A stretch of DNA of 64,000 nt, from contig NC_013799.1 in assembly GCF_000010785.1 (NCBI RefSeq), positions 1,302,001 to 1,366,000 of the forward strand, in the 5' to 3' direction. The DNA comes from Hydrogenobacter thermophilus TK-6 (GTDB taxonomy: Bacteria > Aquificota > Aquificia > Aquificales > Aquificaceae). Of this stretch, positions 1-10,940 are shown piece by piece (positions within the stretch are counted from its first letter, which is position 1; every line of letters starts with the position of its first letter). Below the pieces are notes generated by a model. That model did no database searches. It saw only the letters and a list, made by a program, of their open reading frames with translations, and was not told the DNA's origin. The translations under genes were made by a program, and so were the position numbers.

Positions 1-2056
<2,056 letters not shown>

Positions 2057-2104
2057 AACTTTATTATACCTTTGCAAGGTAAGTTCTGGTTTAATATTTT
2101 TCTG

Positions 2105-3505
2105 ATGGCAAAAAACTTGATAGTGCTCTCAGACCAGGAGAGGTTTTTCTCTCTACTGATAGACGATGGAGAAGTTTCTAAGATCAAGGTAGAAAGGCGA
2201 GGTGCCACCAGATTAGTGGACAGCATCTTTAAAGGTAAGGTCAAAAAGCTGGTGAAAGGTATGGACGGTGTGTTCGTTGATATAGGACTTGAAAAAGAAG
2301 CCTATCTGCCCATCAAACAAAACTGTAAAAAAAATGGAGAGGAAATAAAACCCGTAAGGGTAGGGGAGGAAGTGCTGGTGCAGGTGGTGAGAGAACCCGT
2401 AGGAGAAAAGGGAGCAAAATTAACAAGCAGAATAAGGTTAGTGGGTAAATACCTTATATACTTGCCTAATGCTAACGATGTGAAGTTCTCTTCACGGCTT
2501 GAAGAGGAAGACAGAGAAAGGCTCAAAGCCATAGCCATTGAAGTACTTCCCAGATACGGATTTAGTTGCGGAGTAATATTCAGAAGACACGCATCAAAGG
2601 CAAGTGAAGAGGAAATAATAAAAGACATTGATAGCTTAAAAAGGTTGTGGCTTAAGATTCTCAAGAAGTTCTCAGCTCAGAAAAAGCCGGGATTACTCCT
2701 TGAAGAGTATCCTAATTATATAAAGATGATAAAAGATCACTGGTATGAACTTGGGGAGATGGTGGTAGATAACCCTTATGTGTGGAACGATATAGTATCC
2801 TTCCTTGAGGAGTTTGAACCATCTTTGGTAAAAAAGGTGGTGTATGTTAAGGATGTTAGTGCGTACATAAACAGGTATAGAATACACGATACTTTCAGGA
2901 AAATGCTCAGTAAGTATGTGTGGCTCAGAGGTGGAGGATACATAGTCATAGAAGAGACAGAAGCTATGACGGTCATTGATGTAAACAGCGGGGAGCCTTA
3001 CGGAGAGTCTCACGAAGAGAATGCATTAAACACCAACTTGGAAGCAGCAAAAGAGATTGCCAAACATATAATGCTCAGAGATATAGGTGGTATAATTGTT
3101 ATAGACTTTATTGATATGAAAAGGCAAGAAAACAGGGACCTGGTGATCAGAACATTGCAAGAGTCTTTTGGAGAGGAGGCGTGCAATGTGCAGATTTACG
3201 GTTTTACAAGGCTCGGACTTTTAGAAATGGCAAGGAAAAAGAGTGGTGAGAGTGTATCTTCTTTGCTTACCGAAAGCTGTCCGCTGTGTAAAGGGAGAGG
3301 AAAGGTGCGTGGCAAGAGCCTTTTAGCTTTTGAGCTTGAAAAGGACTTAAGGAGAGAATCTCATGGCGTTATTGACCTGCATGTAAATCCCCAGAGCGCG
3401 GATACCGTCAGAAGCGTCATAGAGAAAAACGGATTTAAGTATGTGAACATGGTTGAGGACGCAAATGTGGAATACAACGACTATGAGATACACTACAGGA
3501 CCTAA
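2105..3505 (+). CDS. rng: Ribonuclease G (RNase E/G family)
   Basis: This endoribonuclease processes rRNA and starts mRNA decay. At 466 aa it matches RNase G and lacks the long C-terminal scaffold of RNase E. An S1 RNA-binding region lies at about residues 36-125. The two catalytic metal ligands are seen as Asp292 in TVIDVNSG and Asp334 in [16 protein letters not shown] zinc-link motif follows near residue 391. The start MAKNLIVLS is preceded by TAATAT ending 7 nt before the ATG, with no Shine-Dalgarno sequence. Longer upstream starts would run across the divergent glyQ promoter. It is the first gene of a tight co-directional run. Confidence 0.95.
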   Translation: MAKNLIVLSDQERFFSLLIDDGEVSKIKVERRGATRLVDSIFKGKVKKLVKGMDGVFVDIGLEKEAYLPIKQNCKKNGEEIKPVRVGEEVLVQVVREPVGEKGAKLTSRIRLVGKYLIYLPNANDVKFSSRLEEEDRERLKAIAIEVLPRYGFSCGVIFRRHASKASEEEIIKDIDSLKRLWLKILKKFSAQKKPGLLLEEYPNYIKMIKDHWYELGEMVVDNPYVWNDIVSFLEEFEPSLVKKVVYVKDVSAYINRYRIHDTFRKMLSKYVWLRGGGYIVIEETEAMTVIDVNSGEPYGESHEENALNTNLEAAKEIAKHIMLRDIGGIIVIDFIDMKRQENRDLVIRTLQESFGEEACNVQIYGFTRLGLLEMARKKSGESVSSLLTESCPLCKGRGKVRGKSLLAFELEKDLRRESHGVIDLHVNPQSADTVRSVIEKNGFKYVNMVEDANVEYNDYEIHYRT

Positions 3506-3508
3506 GAC

Positions 3509-4405
3509 ATGAAGAGGATTCTTTTTATAACCCTTTTGGCGCTTGTCTTTGGTTGTGCCAAGATGACGGAAGAAAAGAGGGCAAAGCTTGCAATAGAATA
3601 CTATCAGGAGGGAATGGTGGCTTATGCCAACAGAGATTACTCAAAAGCTGTTGAGAGACTAAAGGAAGCCCTCAAGTACCTTGAAAATCTCACCCCTCAG
3701 CAGATAAAGGATGCCAAGTATGTTATAGCGGAGAGCTATTACATGAACAAGGATTACATAAATGCAGTAGTTTATTTTGAAGACTTTCTCTTTTATTACC
3801 CAGACGTGTCCGAATCAGAGAAGGCATACTTTATGCTGGTGGATAGCTATATGAAGGTAGCTCCCGACCCCTACAGAGACCAGACTTACACCCTCAAGGC
3901 TATAGATAAGGTAAAGGACTTTCTTAGTAAATTCCCTCAAAGTCCCTATGCGGAAAGGGTAAGAGCTATTATGGAAGATGCACAGAGGAAGCTTGCCAGA
4001 CACGAATACCTGATAGGTAGATTTTACGAAGACTTTGGCTATTATTACTCTGCGTCATTAAGGTACAGAGACCTTCTCATAAATTACCCGGAGCAGGTAT
4101 CAGATGTAGAGGTCTCTTTTAGGTACATAAAGTCTCTTCTGCTAGTTAGACTTCAGGCAAAAAGACAAGAAGACAAGTATAGGAAATGGATTGAAGAAGC
4201 TCAAAAACACCTCAAGGATGCCAAAAGCGAGGAAGACAAAAGGGCAATTCAGAGAAGGATAGAATTCCTTGAGGGAGAGGTCCAAAGGTGGAAAAAGCTA
4301 GCAGAGGAGAGCTACGAAGACGGGCTTAAAAACATGGAGAGGTATAAGAGTATATACGGTGAGAACACTTATTACAGGGAACTCAAAAAGTATGTGAAGA
4401 GATGA
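3509..4405 (+). CDS. bamD: BamD/YfiO-like outer-membrane assembly lipoprotein (TPR)
   Basis: The N-terminus is a short signal sequence ending in the lipobox LVFGC (lipidated Cys16). TPR-like helices follow: AIEYYQEGMVAYANRDYSKAVERLKEA, then further helical pairs to about residue 220. A charged coiled-coil tail ends the protein. Order, length (298 aa) and the FPQSPYAERVR segment fit BamD, the essential periplasmic partner of BamA in outer-membrane protein insertion. It starts 3 nt after rng and overlaps rsfS by 4 bp. A different TPR lipoprotein of similar build cannot be ruled out from sequence reading alone. Confidence 0.8.
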   Translation: MKRILFITLLALVFGCAKMTEEKRAKLAIEYYQEGMVAYANRDYSKAVERLKEALKYLENLTPQQIKDAKYVIAESYYMNKDYINAVVYFEDFLFYYPDVSESEKAYFMLVDSYMKVAPDPYRDQTYTLKAIDKVKDFLSKFPQSPYAERVRAIMEDAQRKLARHEYLIGRFYEDFGYYYSASLRYRDLLINYPEQVSDVEVSFRYIKSLLLVRLQAKRQEDKYRKWIEEAQKHLKDAKSEEDKRAIQRRIEFLEGEVQRWKKLAEESYEDGLKNMERYKSIYGENTYYRELKKYVKR

Positions 4406-4734
4406 CGGAAAAGCTAAAGCTTATAAGGGAACTTCTTGAGAGTAAAAAGGGTGAGGATATAGTGATCCTTGATGTTTCTAACTTCACCAACATAGCAGAT
4501 TACTTTGTGATAGTTTCCGCAAACTCCTCTGTTCATGCTAAAGCTCTTGCAGACTACATTATAGAAGAATTAAAAAAGCATGGCTTGCAGCCAGATCACA
4601 TAGAAGGATTAGAAAACGCTCATTGGATACTCATAGATTACCTTGACACCATAGTGCATATATTCCAAAAAGAGTGGAGGGAATACTACGATTTGGAGTG
4701 GCTCTACGGAGCTGCAAGGAGGGTTGAGGTATGA
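4402..4734 (+). CDS. rsfS: Ribosome silencing factor RsfS (Iojap/DUF143 family)
   Basis: RsfS binds ribosomal protein uL14 on the 50S subunit and blocks subunit joining when nutrients are short. The 110 residues show the family signatures VILDVSNFTNIADYFVIVS, HIEGLENAHWILIDYLDTIVHIF and a C-terminal WREYYDLEWLYG. The length is normal for the family. Both ends overlap neighbours by 4 bp (ATGA), indicating translational coupling to bamD and to the LapA-LapB fusion gene. Confidence 0.95.
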   Translation: MTEKLKLIRELLESKKGEDIVILDVSNFTNIADYFVIVSANSSVHAKALADYIIEELKKHGLQPDHIEGLENAHWILIDYLDTIVHIFQKEWREYYDLEWLYGAARRVEV

Positions 4735-5873
4735 ACTTCCTTAAGGTGCTTTTTATAGTTATTTTTACCGTCCTGTTTCTTATCTTTGTTGCACAGCACG
4801 CTTATTATGTTAAGCTAAACTTCTTAGGCATCACATACGAGGTTCCCCTTTTTGTATTAGTGCTGGTATCTTTTGCAGTTGGCTTTCTGTTGCCAGCTCT
4901 GTACTTTTTGGTAAAAGACATAAGGCAAACTGCCTTTACCAAGAGTATAACAAGAGGCATATCTTACTTAGCTCGTGGCTATCCCCAAAAAGCGGAAGGA
5001 GAGCTATCTAAGGTATCAAGAAGGAATGAAGAAATAGCTCTGATCCTGCTAAAAGCCATTGCGGAAAGGGGGGAAATTTACAGAGGGGAAGAGGTGGATA
5101 TCAAAAGAGACGCTGGCTTTGTAGATGCCTTCTTAGGCTTAAAGCTGCTAAGGTACAGAGATTACGAGAAGGCAAAGGGGTACTTGCTCTCCGCTCTCTC
5201 TAAGGATTCCTCCAACCTTTTGGCTCTGAAGAGTTTGAGGAACATAAGCTTTTTGGAAAAGGACTTAGAGGCTTGTATAAAACATCAGGAGAGTGTTTTG
5301 AAGCTATGTGAAAAGTGGGAAAAAGAAACCCAGAAAAGGATCCTATCGGACATACTTTCTTACGCATCCGAAAGCCTGCCCCAGCAGAGAAAGGACCTTT
5401 TAGAAAAAGCTTTGGATCTTCACAGATCTTTTTACTCTCAGGCTATGTGGATAAAGTATATGCTTGAGAAGGAGGATGTTAAGGAAGCTAAAAAGCAGAT
5501 AGAGAAAGCCTTTACTATGGGAGTGCATAATCAGGTACTTGCGATTCTTTCTCAAAATGAAGAACACCTTACCAGGATAATGGACATAATAAAAGAGAAG
5601 GAAGAGCTTATAAACCCAGATGTGCTGGCAAGGATTTACATAAAGCTTCACCTCTTTACCCAGCTTAGACCTTTGATGGAGAAGCTGTCGCAGCCCATAA
5701 AGCTTATGGCTACTGCCTTTGAGTCTCACAGGGAGATGGATAGAAGTTGCGGTGAGATGCTCCAAGAGCTTTACAAACCTTGGGTGTGTTCCTGCGGTGA
5801 GAGTTATAATAATTACCTACCTATGTGTGAGAAGTGTCTCACATGGGGGAATATAACACTAAGGGGGGTATAG
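4731..5873 (+). CDS. LapA-LapB fusion: DUF1049 membrane domain plus TPR array and C-terminal zinc ribbon
   Basis: Residues 1-66 form two membrane segments (about 4-24 and 41-62) around VAQHAYYVKLNFLG, the pattern of LapA/YciS (DUF1049). Residues 70-330 are TPR-like helices. The C-terminus carries a rubredoxin-like ribbon, CSCG with CEKC about 15 residues later, followed by WGNI as in LapB/YciM. In Escherichia coli LapA and LapB are separate adjacent proteins that control LpxC stability and LPS level. Here they appear fused in 380 aa. The first metal pair is C-x-C rather than C-x-x-C. The role in LPS control is inferred from the fold and from kdsA, bamD and lpxK in the window. Confidence 0.75.
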   Translation: MNFLKVLFIVIFTVLFLIFVAQHAYYVKLNFLGITYEVPLFVLVLVSFAVGFLLPALYFLVKDIRQTAFTKSITRGISYLARGYPQKAEGELSKVSRRNEEIALILLKAIAERGEIYRGEEVDIKRDAGFVDAFLGLKLLRYRDYEKAKGYLLSALSKDSSNLLALKSLRNISFLEKDLEACIKHQESVLKLCEKWEKETQKRILSDILSYASESLPQQRKDLLEKALDLHRSFYSQAMWIKYMLEKEDVKEAKKQIEKAFTMGVHNQVLAILSQNEEHLTRIMDIIKEKEELINPDVLARIYIKLHLFTQLRPLMEKLSQPIKLMATAFESHREMDRSCGEMLQELYKPWVCSCGESYNNYLPMCEKCLTWGNITLRGV

Positions 5874-5876
5874 AAG

Positions 5877-6449
5877 ATGCTACTGGACATAAGTAAAAAA
5901 GTCGTAAAACTAAAAGTGGTGTATTACGGTCCTGCACAGTCGGGCAAAACCACCAACCTTGAGCAGCTTTCCAAGATGGAAGGACTGAGCCTTATGAAGA
6001 TAGACACTCACGGTGAAAGAACCCTTGTATTTGACTTTGCCACCAAGAAAGTGAATATGGGAGGTATGGAAATATCCTTTGCACTGTACACCGTACCAGG
6101 ACAGGACATATACACGGACATAAGGCTCACCGTCATGAGAGGTGTGGACGGTTTAGTTTTTGTTGCGGATGCGCAGAGAGAAAGGCTTAAAGAAAACGCA
6201 GAGTTTTTGAAGCTTCTCAGAGAGGACCTTAAGAAAGTAGGAAAGAGTTACGAGAGCATCCCTATGGTTATACAATACAACAAGATGGACCTTCCCAATG
6301 CGCTTGATTTTGATACCTTGGAGAAGGAGATAAATTCCGAAGGTATGACTTCTCTGTCCGCATCAGCTATAAAGGGTGAAGGAGTGCTTGAAACCTTCAA
6401 TCTGCTTACCAGTAAGATGCTTTACAAGATAAAGCAGATGGTGGGCTAA
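5877..6449 (+). CDS. MglA-type small Ras-like GTPase
   Basis: The 190-residue protein has the P-loop GPAQSGKT (18-25), a switch II motif TVPGQD (72-77) with the Pro-Gly-Gln form typical of MglA, and NKMD for guanine specificity (about 135-138). MglA proteins set cell polarity and control type IV pilus or gliding motors (known from Myxococcus and Thermus). No MglB/roadblock gene is next to it. Instead a 473-aa partner follows after 1 nt, then a response regulator and histidine kinase. A role in polarity or pilus control is inferred; a pilus-tip operon lies a few kilobases downstream. Confidence 0.88.
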   Translation: MLLDISKKVVKLKVVYYGPAQSGKTTNLEQLSKMEGLSLMKIDTHGERTLVFDFATKKVNMGGMEISFALYTVPGQDIYTDIRLTVMRGVDGLVFVADAQRERLKENAEFLKLLREDLKKVGKSYESIPMVIQYNKMDLPNALDFDTLEKEINSEGMTSLSASAIKGEGVLETFNLLTSKMLYKIKQMVG

Positions 6450-6450
6450 G

Positions 6451-7872
6451 ATGCTGTCGGGATATATAAGCACTGCTCAAGATGTGATAGATGTGATAAA
6501 CAGCTGTTTGGTAAATAAAGAGGGAGTGCTGGATTTTTTCTCCAACGGGAGCTTTATATCACTTCACATACAGAAAGGTCATATAAAGGGTTTTTCTGTA
6601 CCTTCCCTGGATACCAGCCATGTAAAAAACAGAACCGCTCTACTTTTTTATCACATGTCGGAAGTTTTAGAAAATCCAGAAGGTTTTTTTACTTTCAGAG
6701 AAGATATACCTTCAGAAAACTTTATAGCTCTTGAACAACCTCTTCAAGCAGAGGAGCTTGTTTTACAACTGCAACTTGTCTCTCAGGAGCTCAAAAATCT
6801 TATAGAGAAAATAATAACACCTTTTGCAGTTTTAAAGGTGCAAAAACCTTTTGAAGGCATGGAAAAATATGAAGAAAAGAGTCTTTATGAGATAATAAAA
6901 TCCTCTGAGGATAGCATTTTGAACACCCTTCGCAAGGTGAAAGAGCTTTTTTCAGAAGGCTTTTTAGATATCCATCAATTTTATCAAATGGATGTAGATA
7001 GGCATAAGCTTTTAACCGAATATGTCATAAAGGATGTGGAAGCCAAAAAGATAAACTTAATTACCATACTTGAAAACCTTCAACTCAACAAGTTTACTGG
7101 ACTTGTAAAGGCAACTGATCAATCCCAAGAGTTTGAGATGTACTATGTAAAAGGAAAACCCATAAGTTTATACCCCATCAATTACGATGTTTTTGAGTTT
7201 TTTATTAATCCGAACACTTCCATGCGCATAAGTGTGATAAGCATGGATGCAACCTCCATGAATCTTTACATGCTCAGGCACTCGGAAAACAAGAGTATGA
7301 ACCATCTCTCAGGTGACTTTCTTGAGGTGGGTAAAGTGTTTATGGGTATGAGCAGGTCAAAGAGCAGCGGTCTTATTGTAGTGCGTATGCCTAAGAAAAA
7401 GGTTAACATACTTTACGAAGAAGGAAAGATGAGAGGAATCCTTGAAGAGGAGCAAGCACACATAAAGGCTGTTTCACAGCTAAGAATAGAAAAGCCCTTC
7501 TGGGTGGACCTTATTTTATACGAACCCATGGGTAATATGGCCTCTATTATCTACCTGTTTCTTATAAATCTTGTTTATGGTATACTTCTCAAACACGCGA
7601 GCGATACCCTTCAGAGTATAATGGGTCAGATAGCATCATCGGACCTTTTTATGTACGAGGAAGGTTCCATAAAGTACAGAAGGCGGCCAAAAGAAGAGGA
7701 CGATGTTGTCCTTGCCTTCCTCTCCACACTTTTGGACATAGGATACAGAACCTTGGGGCAAAAGAAGCTGGAAGAGGACTTGGAGGTATCTTTACAACCA
7801 TACAGGGATGTGTTTAAAATCATGGATGTGGAGGAGTTTATAAAGTTTCCCAATGAAAGTGCTTCTCGTTGA
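6451..7872 (+). CDS. Uncharacterised protein coupled to MglA GTPase (possible DUF4388/PATAN-like)
   Basis: I do not recognise a catalytic motif in these 473 residues. The N-terminal half (about 1-110) and a second stretch (about 205-300, with LQLNKFTGLVKA and MYYVKGKPISLYP) resemble the DUF4388/PATAN pattern in which a small beta domain reads GxLxI...IYFxxGxIxxA; a third stretch near 325-350 (SGLIVVRM, VNILYEEGKMRGI) repeats that theme. Such domains often sit next to MglA or response regulators. There is no signal peptide, so it is probably cytoplasmic. It starts 1 nt after the GTPase and overlaps the response regulator by 20 bp. An effector role for the GTPase is inference. Confidence 0.5.
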   Translation: MLSGYISTAQDVIDVINSCLVNKEGVLDFFSNGSFISLHIQKGHIKGFSVPSLDTSHVKNRTALLFYHMSEVLENPEGFFTFREDIPSENFIALEQPLQAEELVLQLQLVSQELKNLIEKIITPFAVLKVQKPFEGMEKYEEKSLYEIIKSSEDSILNTLRKVKELFSEGFLDIHQFYQMDVDRHKLLTEYVIKDVEAKKINLITILENLQLNKFTGLVKATDQSQEFEMYYVKGKPISLYPINYDVFEFFINPNTSMRISVISMDATSMNLYMLRHSENKSMNHLSGDFLEVGKVFMGMSRSKSSGLIVVRMPKKKVNILYEEGKMRGILEEEQAHIKAVSQLRIEKPFWVDLILYEPMGNMASIIYLFLINLVYGILLKHASDTLQSIMGQIASSDLFMYEEGSIKYRRRPKEEDDVVLAFLSTLLDIGYRTLGQKKLEEDLEVSLQPYRDVFKIMDVEEFIKFPNESASR

Positions 7873-8527
7873 AGATGACACTTATGTAGGAGAGATGATA
7901 AAGGAGGGGCTTACTTACGAAGGTTACCATGTGGTTTGGGTAAGGGATGGTTTTTCCGCCATGAGGGAAGCCTTAGAAGGCGACTACCATCTTATTCTTC
8001 TTGATATCATGCTGCCCAAGTTTGATGGCATGAAGGTACTAAGCAGGATAAGGGAGGTAAAGGATATTCCTGTTATTATGATCACCGCAAAGTCTCAGGT
8101 GGAAGATAAAGTGGAAGGACTTTCCGCAGGCGCGGATGATTACATAACCAAGCCTTTTTCCTTCAAGGAGGTGCTGGCAAGAATAAATGCAGTGCTAAGA
8201 AGGTATAAAAAAGAAGAGGAGGACATTATAAAAGTAGGTGATCTTCTGATAAACCCGAGGTCTTACGAGGTGTATTACAGAGGGCGCAGTATAAAACTGA
8301 CCAGCAGGGAGTTTAAACTCCTCAAAGTGCTTGCAGAACATGCAGGAGAGGTCTTAAGCAGGGAAAGACTCTTTGCAAAGGTTTGGGGATCCTCTTACGG
8401 TGAAAATTCCAATGTGGTGGATGTTTACATAAAAAACCTAAGGAATAAGCTGGAGGATAGACCTCCAAAACTTATTCATACTGTCAGGGGAATGGGCTAC
8501 ATGTTAAAACCACAAGATGTCAGTTAA
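7853..8527 (+). CDS. OmpR/PhoB-family response regulator
   Basis: A receiver domain (1-118) carries the acidic pair EDD at 7-9, the phosphoacceptor Asp51 in LLDIMLP and the Lys of TKPFS. A winged-helix DNA-binding domain follows (about 128-222) with LTSREFKLLKVLAEH and VDVYIKNLRNKL ending in TVRGMGYML. It overlaps the upstream gene by 20 bp and the histidine kinase by 11 bp, so it is translated with both. Its target genes cannot be read from the sequence. Confidence 0.95.
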   Translation: MKVLLVEDDTYVGEMIKEGLTYEGYHVVWVRDGFSAMREALEGDYHLILLDIMLPKFDGMKVLSRIREVKDIPVIMITAKSQVEDKVEGLSAGADDYITKPFSFKEVLARINAVLRRYKKEEEDIIKVGDLLINPRSYEVYYRGRSIKLTSREFKLLKVLAEHAGEVLSRERLFAKVWGSSYGENSNVVDVYIKNLRNKLEDRPPKLIHTVRGMGYMLKPQDVS

Positions 8528-9839
8528 GCTAAAGCTTCTCCTCTTTTTCTTAAGCGCCTATGTGGTGAGTATGCTGAGCATAACCCTCTTTACCCTAGCT
8601 ACCGTTAGGGAGCTTCTTCTCAATTACACTTACGATTATATGGAGTATCAGATAAAACCCGCTGTAGAGTTTTATAAGAATCTGCATGCCAATCCTGCAC
8701 GATACATAGACCTTCTTGCTTCGGATGTGGTTTCCAGAGAGATGGCAAGCATAGTAATAGACAAAGAAGGTAAGGTAAAGCACAAGGAACCTTTTCTGGA
8801 CGGTGAAGACCCACAGATAACGCCTGAGGATATAAGATTTTTTCTGCAAAACAGAAAGGGCATTTTGAAGGAGTACACCTTTATAGTTAAGAATATAGGC
8901 GATTATAAGTTAGTTCTTTTGGGGAAGATGGAGAAGATAGAGGGTATTCAGAGGACTTTGGTAATTTTTATAACACTTTTTACCTCCTTTATATCCCTGC
9001 TCATAGCTTTAGTTCTCATGATCTTCATAAGGCGGATGCTAAGACCGTTGGGGTATCTGACCAGCATTTCAATGGAAGTATACAGGGGAAATATGAATGT
9101 TCATGTGGAGAAAAGCAACAGTAGGGACGAATTTGGGGTTCTTCAAAATGCTTACAGGGATATGCTCATAAAACTTCAAAAAACCTTTGACTGGCAGAGG
9201 GATTTTATAGCAGCTATGGCGCACGAGCTAAAAACTCCTCTCACTTACATAAAGGGACAGCTTGATTTGATAAGTATTGGTGTTTATAGTAATGAAACCA
9301 AACTCAAGGAGGTCATTAAGAAAATGTCAACGCAGGTGGGCAAAATGGAGAGACTCATAAACCATCTGGTGCTTCTTATGAGGCTCGAATCGGGTATGCC
9401 TCTTAGACTTTCACCTGTTAGCCTAAATGAGATATTTGTGGAAATAGACGAAGAGTACGAGTTTATAAAACAAACCCATAACTTTAGAGTGGAGTATCTG
9501 GGAGAGGATGTTAAAGTGCACGCCAATAAAGATTATCTAAAAATAGCTCTGGGAAACCTCATAGAAAATAGTTACAAATACACGCCAGAGGGAGGCACTG
9601 TTAAACTTTACTACGCCAATGGATGTATAGTAGTGGAGGACAGTGGAAGGGGTATAAAGGACACTCAAAAGGTCTTTGAAAGATTTTACAGGGAAGCGCA
9701 GGATAAGGAAGGTTTTGGGCTTGGACTTACCATAGTGAAAGCTATAGCTGATGCTCATCACTTTGATGTGCATATTGATAGTAAAGTGGGATACGGTACA
9801 AAGGTAAGCTTATGCACTAAATCGGGATATATTTATTAG
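8517..9839 (+). CDS. Sensor histidine kinase, membrane-bound, HAMP type
   Basis: An N-terminal membrane segment (about 7-28), a periplasmic sensor region of about 110 residues, a second membrane segment (about 145-168) and a HAMP linker lead to the kinase core. The H box is AMAHELKTPLTYIKG with His236. The N box ENSYKYTPEGG, the G1 box DSGRGI and the G2 box GFGLGLTIV are intact, so the enzyme should be active. It pairs with the overlapping OmpR-type regulator. The ligand is unknown; the sensor region has no recognisable PAS or Cache signature by eye. Confidence 0.95.
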   Translation: MSVKLKLLLFFLSAYVVSMLSITLFTLATVRELLLNYTYDYMEYQIKPAVEFYKNLHANPARYIDLLASDVVSREMASIVIDKEGKVKHKEPFLDGEDPQITPEDIRFFLQNRKGILKEYTFIVKNIGDYKLVLLGKMEKIEGIQRTLVIFITLFTSFISLLIALVLMIFIRRMLRPLGYLTSISMEVYRGNMNVHVEKSNSRDEFGVLQNAYRDMLIKLQKTFDWQRDFIAAMAHELKTPLTYIKGQLDLISIGVYSNETKLKEVIKKMSTQVGKMERLINHLVLLMRLESGMPLRLSPVSLNEIFVEIDEEYEFIKQTHNFRVEYLGEDVKVHANKDYLKIALGNLIENSYKYTPEGGTVKLYYANGCIVVEDSGRGIKDTQKVFERFYREAQDKEGFGLGLTIVKAIADAHHFDVHIDSKVGYGTKVSLCTKSGYIY

Positions 9840-9840
9840 A

Positions 9841-10350
9841 ATGCCCCTTGCTATCATGATCTGGGGTAAAGAGGAAAGGGAGCGTTTTTATCCAGAAAAG
9901 ATCCTCTGGCTTGTGGACAACCCTCATCCCCACTGGATAGAAACAGTGAGGGATAATCTCAAAATGGACTTTAAAGAGACAGGTTTTAGACAGTTTATAA
10001 CTTTGAGCTCCAAGTACATAGTGACGGATGCCATGCTCATGTTCGGTCTTCAGTTTTGTAGCTCAAAGGAAAAGCTCTTAGAAGCTCTAAACCCAATAAG
10101 GCTTATGGTGAAGGTAAAACCCGGTAGCTTTCTCGGAATGAGCCATCACTTCTTGGGAGCTCCCTTTGAGGTGGAGTGTGATGAAATTTTAAGGGAGTTT
10201 CTCATGTCAGCAAGAAGAGAGCTTGAGGAAGGTGGCTTTGGACTTGATGTTCTTATAATATCCCACAGTCCTTACATTGAAGACCTGCTCTTGTGCAACT
10301 TGGATAGAATAAAGGGTTTAAGATTTAGGTTTTACAGTACGGGAACATGA
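9841..10350 (+). CDS. Conserved hypothetical protein, unknown function
   Basis: The 169-residue protein starts right after the kinase stop and overlaps the next gene by 4 bp, so it belongs to the same transcript. It has no signal peptide or membrane segment. Visible patterns are an aromatic-rich NPHPHWIETVRDNL stretch, a GSFLGMSHHFLG segment and an acidic centre around FEVECDEILREF. I recognise no family. Genes of this kind, tied to a two-component system, may be accessory, but nothing in the sequence shows the activity. Confidence 0.6.
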   Translation: MPLAIMIWGKEERERFYPEKILWLVDNPHPHWIETVRDNLKMDFKETGFRQFITLSSKYIVTDAMLMFGLQFCSSKEKLLEALNPIRLMVKVKPGSFLGMSHHFLGAPFEVECDEILREFLMSARRELEEGGFGLDVLIISHSPYIEDLLLCNLDRIKGLRFRFYSTGT

Positions 10351-10589
10351 TGGAAAAGGATTACAGAGGACCCTTCAGCAGGATGGGAGAAGGTTTGCTG
10401 GAAAAGTACATAGAGGACCTCAAAAAGGAGCTGGAAGGAAAGCCAGATGATCCTGACCTTAACTTCAAGCTTGGCGTAGCTTACGCAAGGCTAAAAAAGA
10501 TAGAAGAAGCACGCCAAATATACAAAAAACTCAAGGACATAAATCCTGCTCTTGCCAAAGAGCTGCTGGATGTTATATACGAAGTGTAA
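10347..10589 (+). CDS. Small TPR-like protein
   Basis: The 80 residues contain one and a half TPR-like helix pairs (residues 20-75: LEKYIEDLKKELEGKPDDPDL, then a NFKLGVAYARLKKIEEARQIY repeat, each quoted in part). There is no signal peptide. It overlaps the preceding gene by 4 bp and ends the run that began with rng. It could be a small scaffold or chaperone; function is unknown. Confidence 0.65.
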   Translation: MMEKDYRGPFSRMGEGLLEKYIEDLKKELEGKPDDPDLNFKLGVAYARLKKIEEARQIYKKLKDINPALAKELLDVIYEV

Positions 10590-10605
10590 TAAAGCATTAT
10601 ATTTT

Positions 10606-10889
10606 ATGTCATCTGTGGGCTGAGATAAATCTGCAGCTTCTCAAAGAAAAAGCCTACCACCTTGTGGACTGGGAGAACCTGTTGGAGGAGATGGAGGACA
10701 TGGCAAGGAGAGACCTTGATACTTGTATAAGCCAGCTTGCGAGAATTTTGGAACACCTATACAAGTGGGATAACTTCAGGAGTAAGGAGAAACAGATATA
10801 ACCCTGACGAGTTTAACATACCAGAAGAATGTCCATACACATATGAGGAAGCCATGAACAGGGATTTAAAGAAGGAGGTAAAGTCTTAA
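10606..10889 (+). pseudogene. DUF29 family gene remnant (frameshifted, internally deleted)
   Basis: The 350-bp gap after the small TPR gene holds decayed coding sequence. From 10622 a frame reads through YHLVDWENLLEEMEDMARRD and LARILEHLYKWDNFRS, the core of DUF29 proteins, and stops at 10799-10801. A second frame shifted by one then reads RRNRYNPDEFN, IPEECPYTYEEAMNRDLK and a stop at 10887, which matches the usual DUF29 C-terminus. The expected middle third is missing and the first ATG (10606) meets a stop after five codons. So at least one deletion and one or two frameshifts have occurred. The product of intact DUF29 genes is uncharacterised. Confidence 0.8.
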
Positions 10890-10900
10890 ACCAAAATATC

Positions 10901-10929
10901 TTGAAAATCATTTCTAAATACTTTATATT
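10901..10929 (+). promoter_or_regulatory. Sigma-70 promoter for the PerR/Fur-family gene
   Basis: TTGAAA (10901-10906) and TATATT (10924-10929) are separated by exactly 17 bp. The start codon at 10941 is 11 nt downstream. The AT-rich stretch between and after the boxes contains a loose TTATATTATTAA element that could be an autoregulatory PerR/Fur site, but it is too degenerate to call. Confidence 0.65.
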
Positions 10930-10940
10930 ATTAAGCTACT

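Noticed and set aside
8595-8878. Several overlapping minus-strand ORFs inside the histidine kinase
   Set aside because: All lie within a clear histidine kinase reading frame and have unnatural composition.
10920-10940. PerR box TTATAATNATTATAA
   Set aside because: Only a loose TTATATTATTAA match is present, too degenerate in an AT-rich promoter to call.
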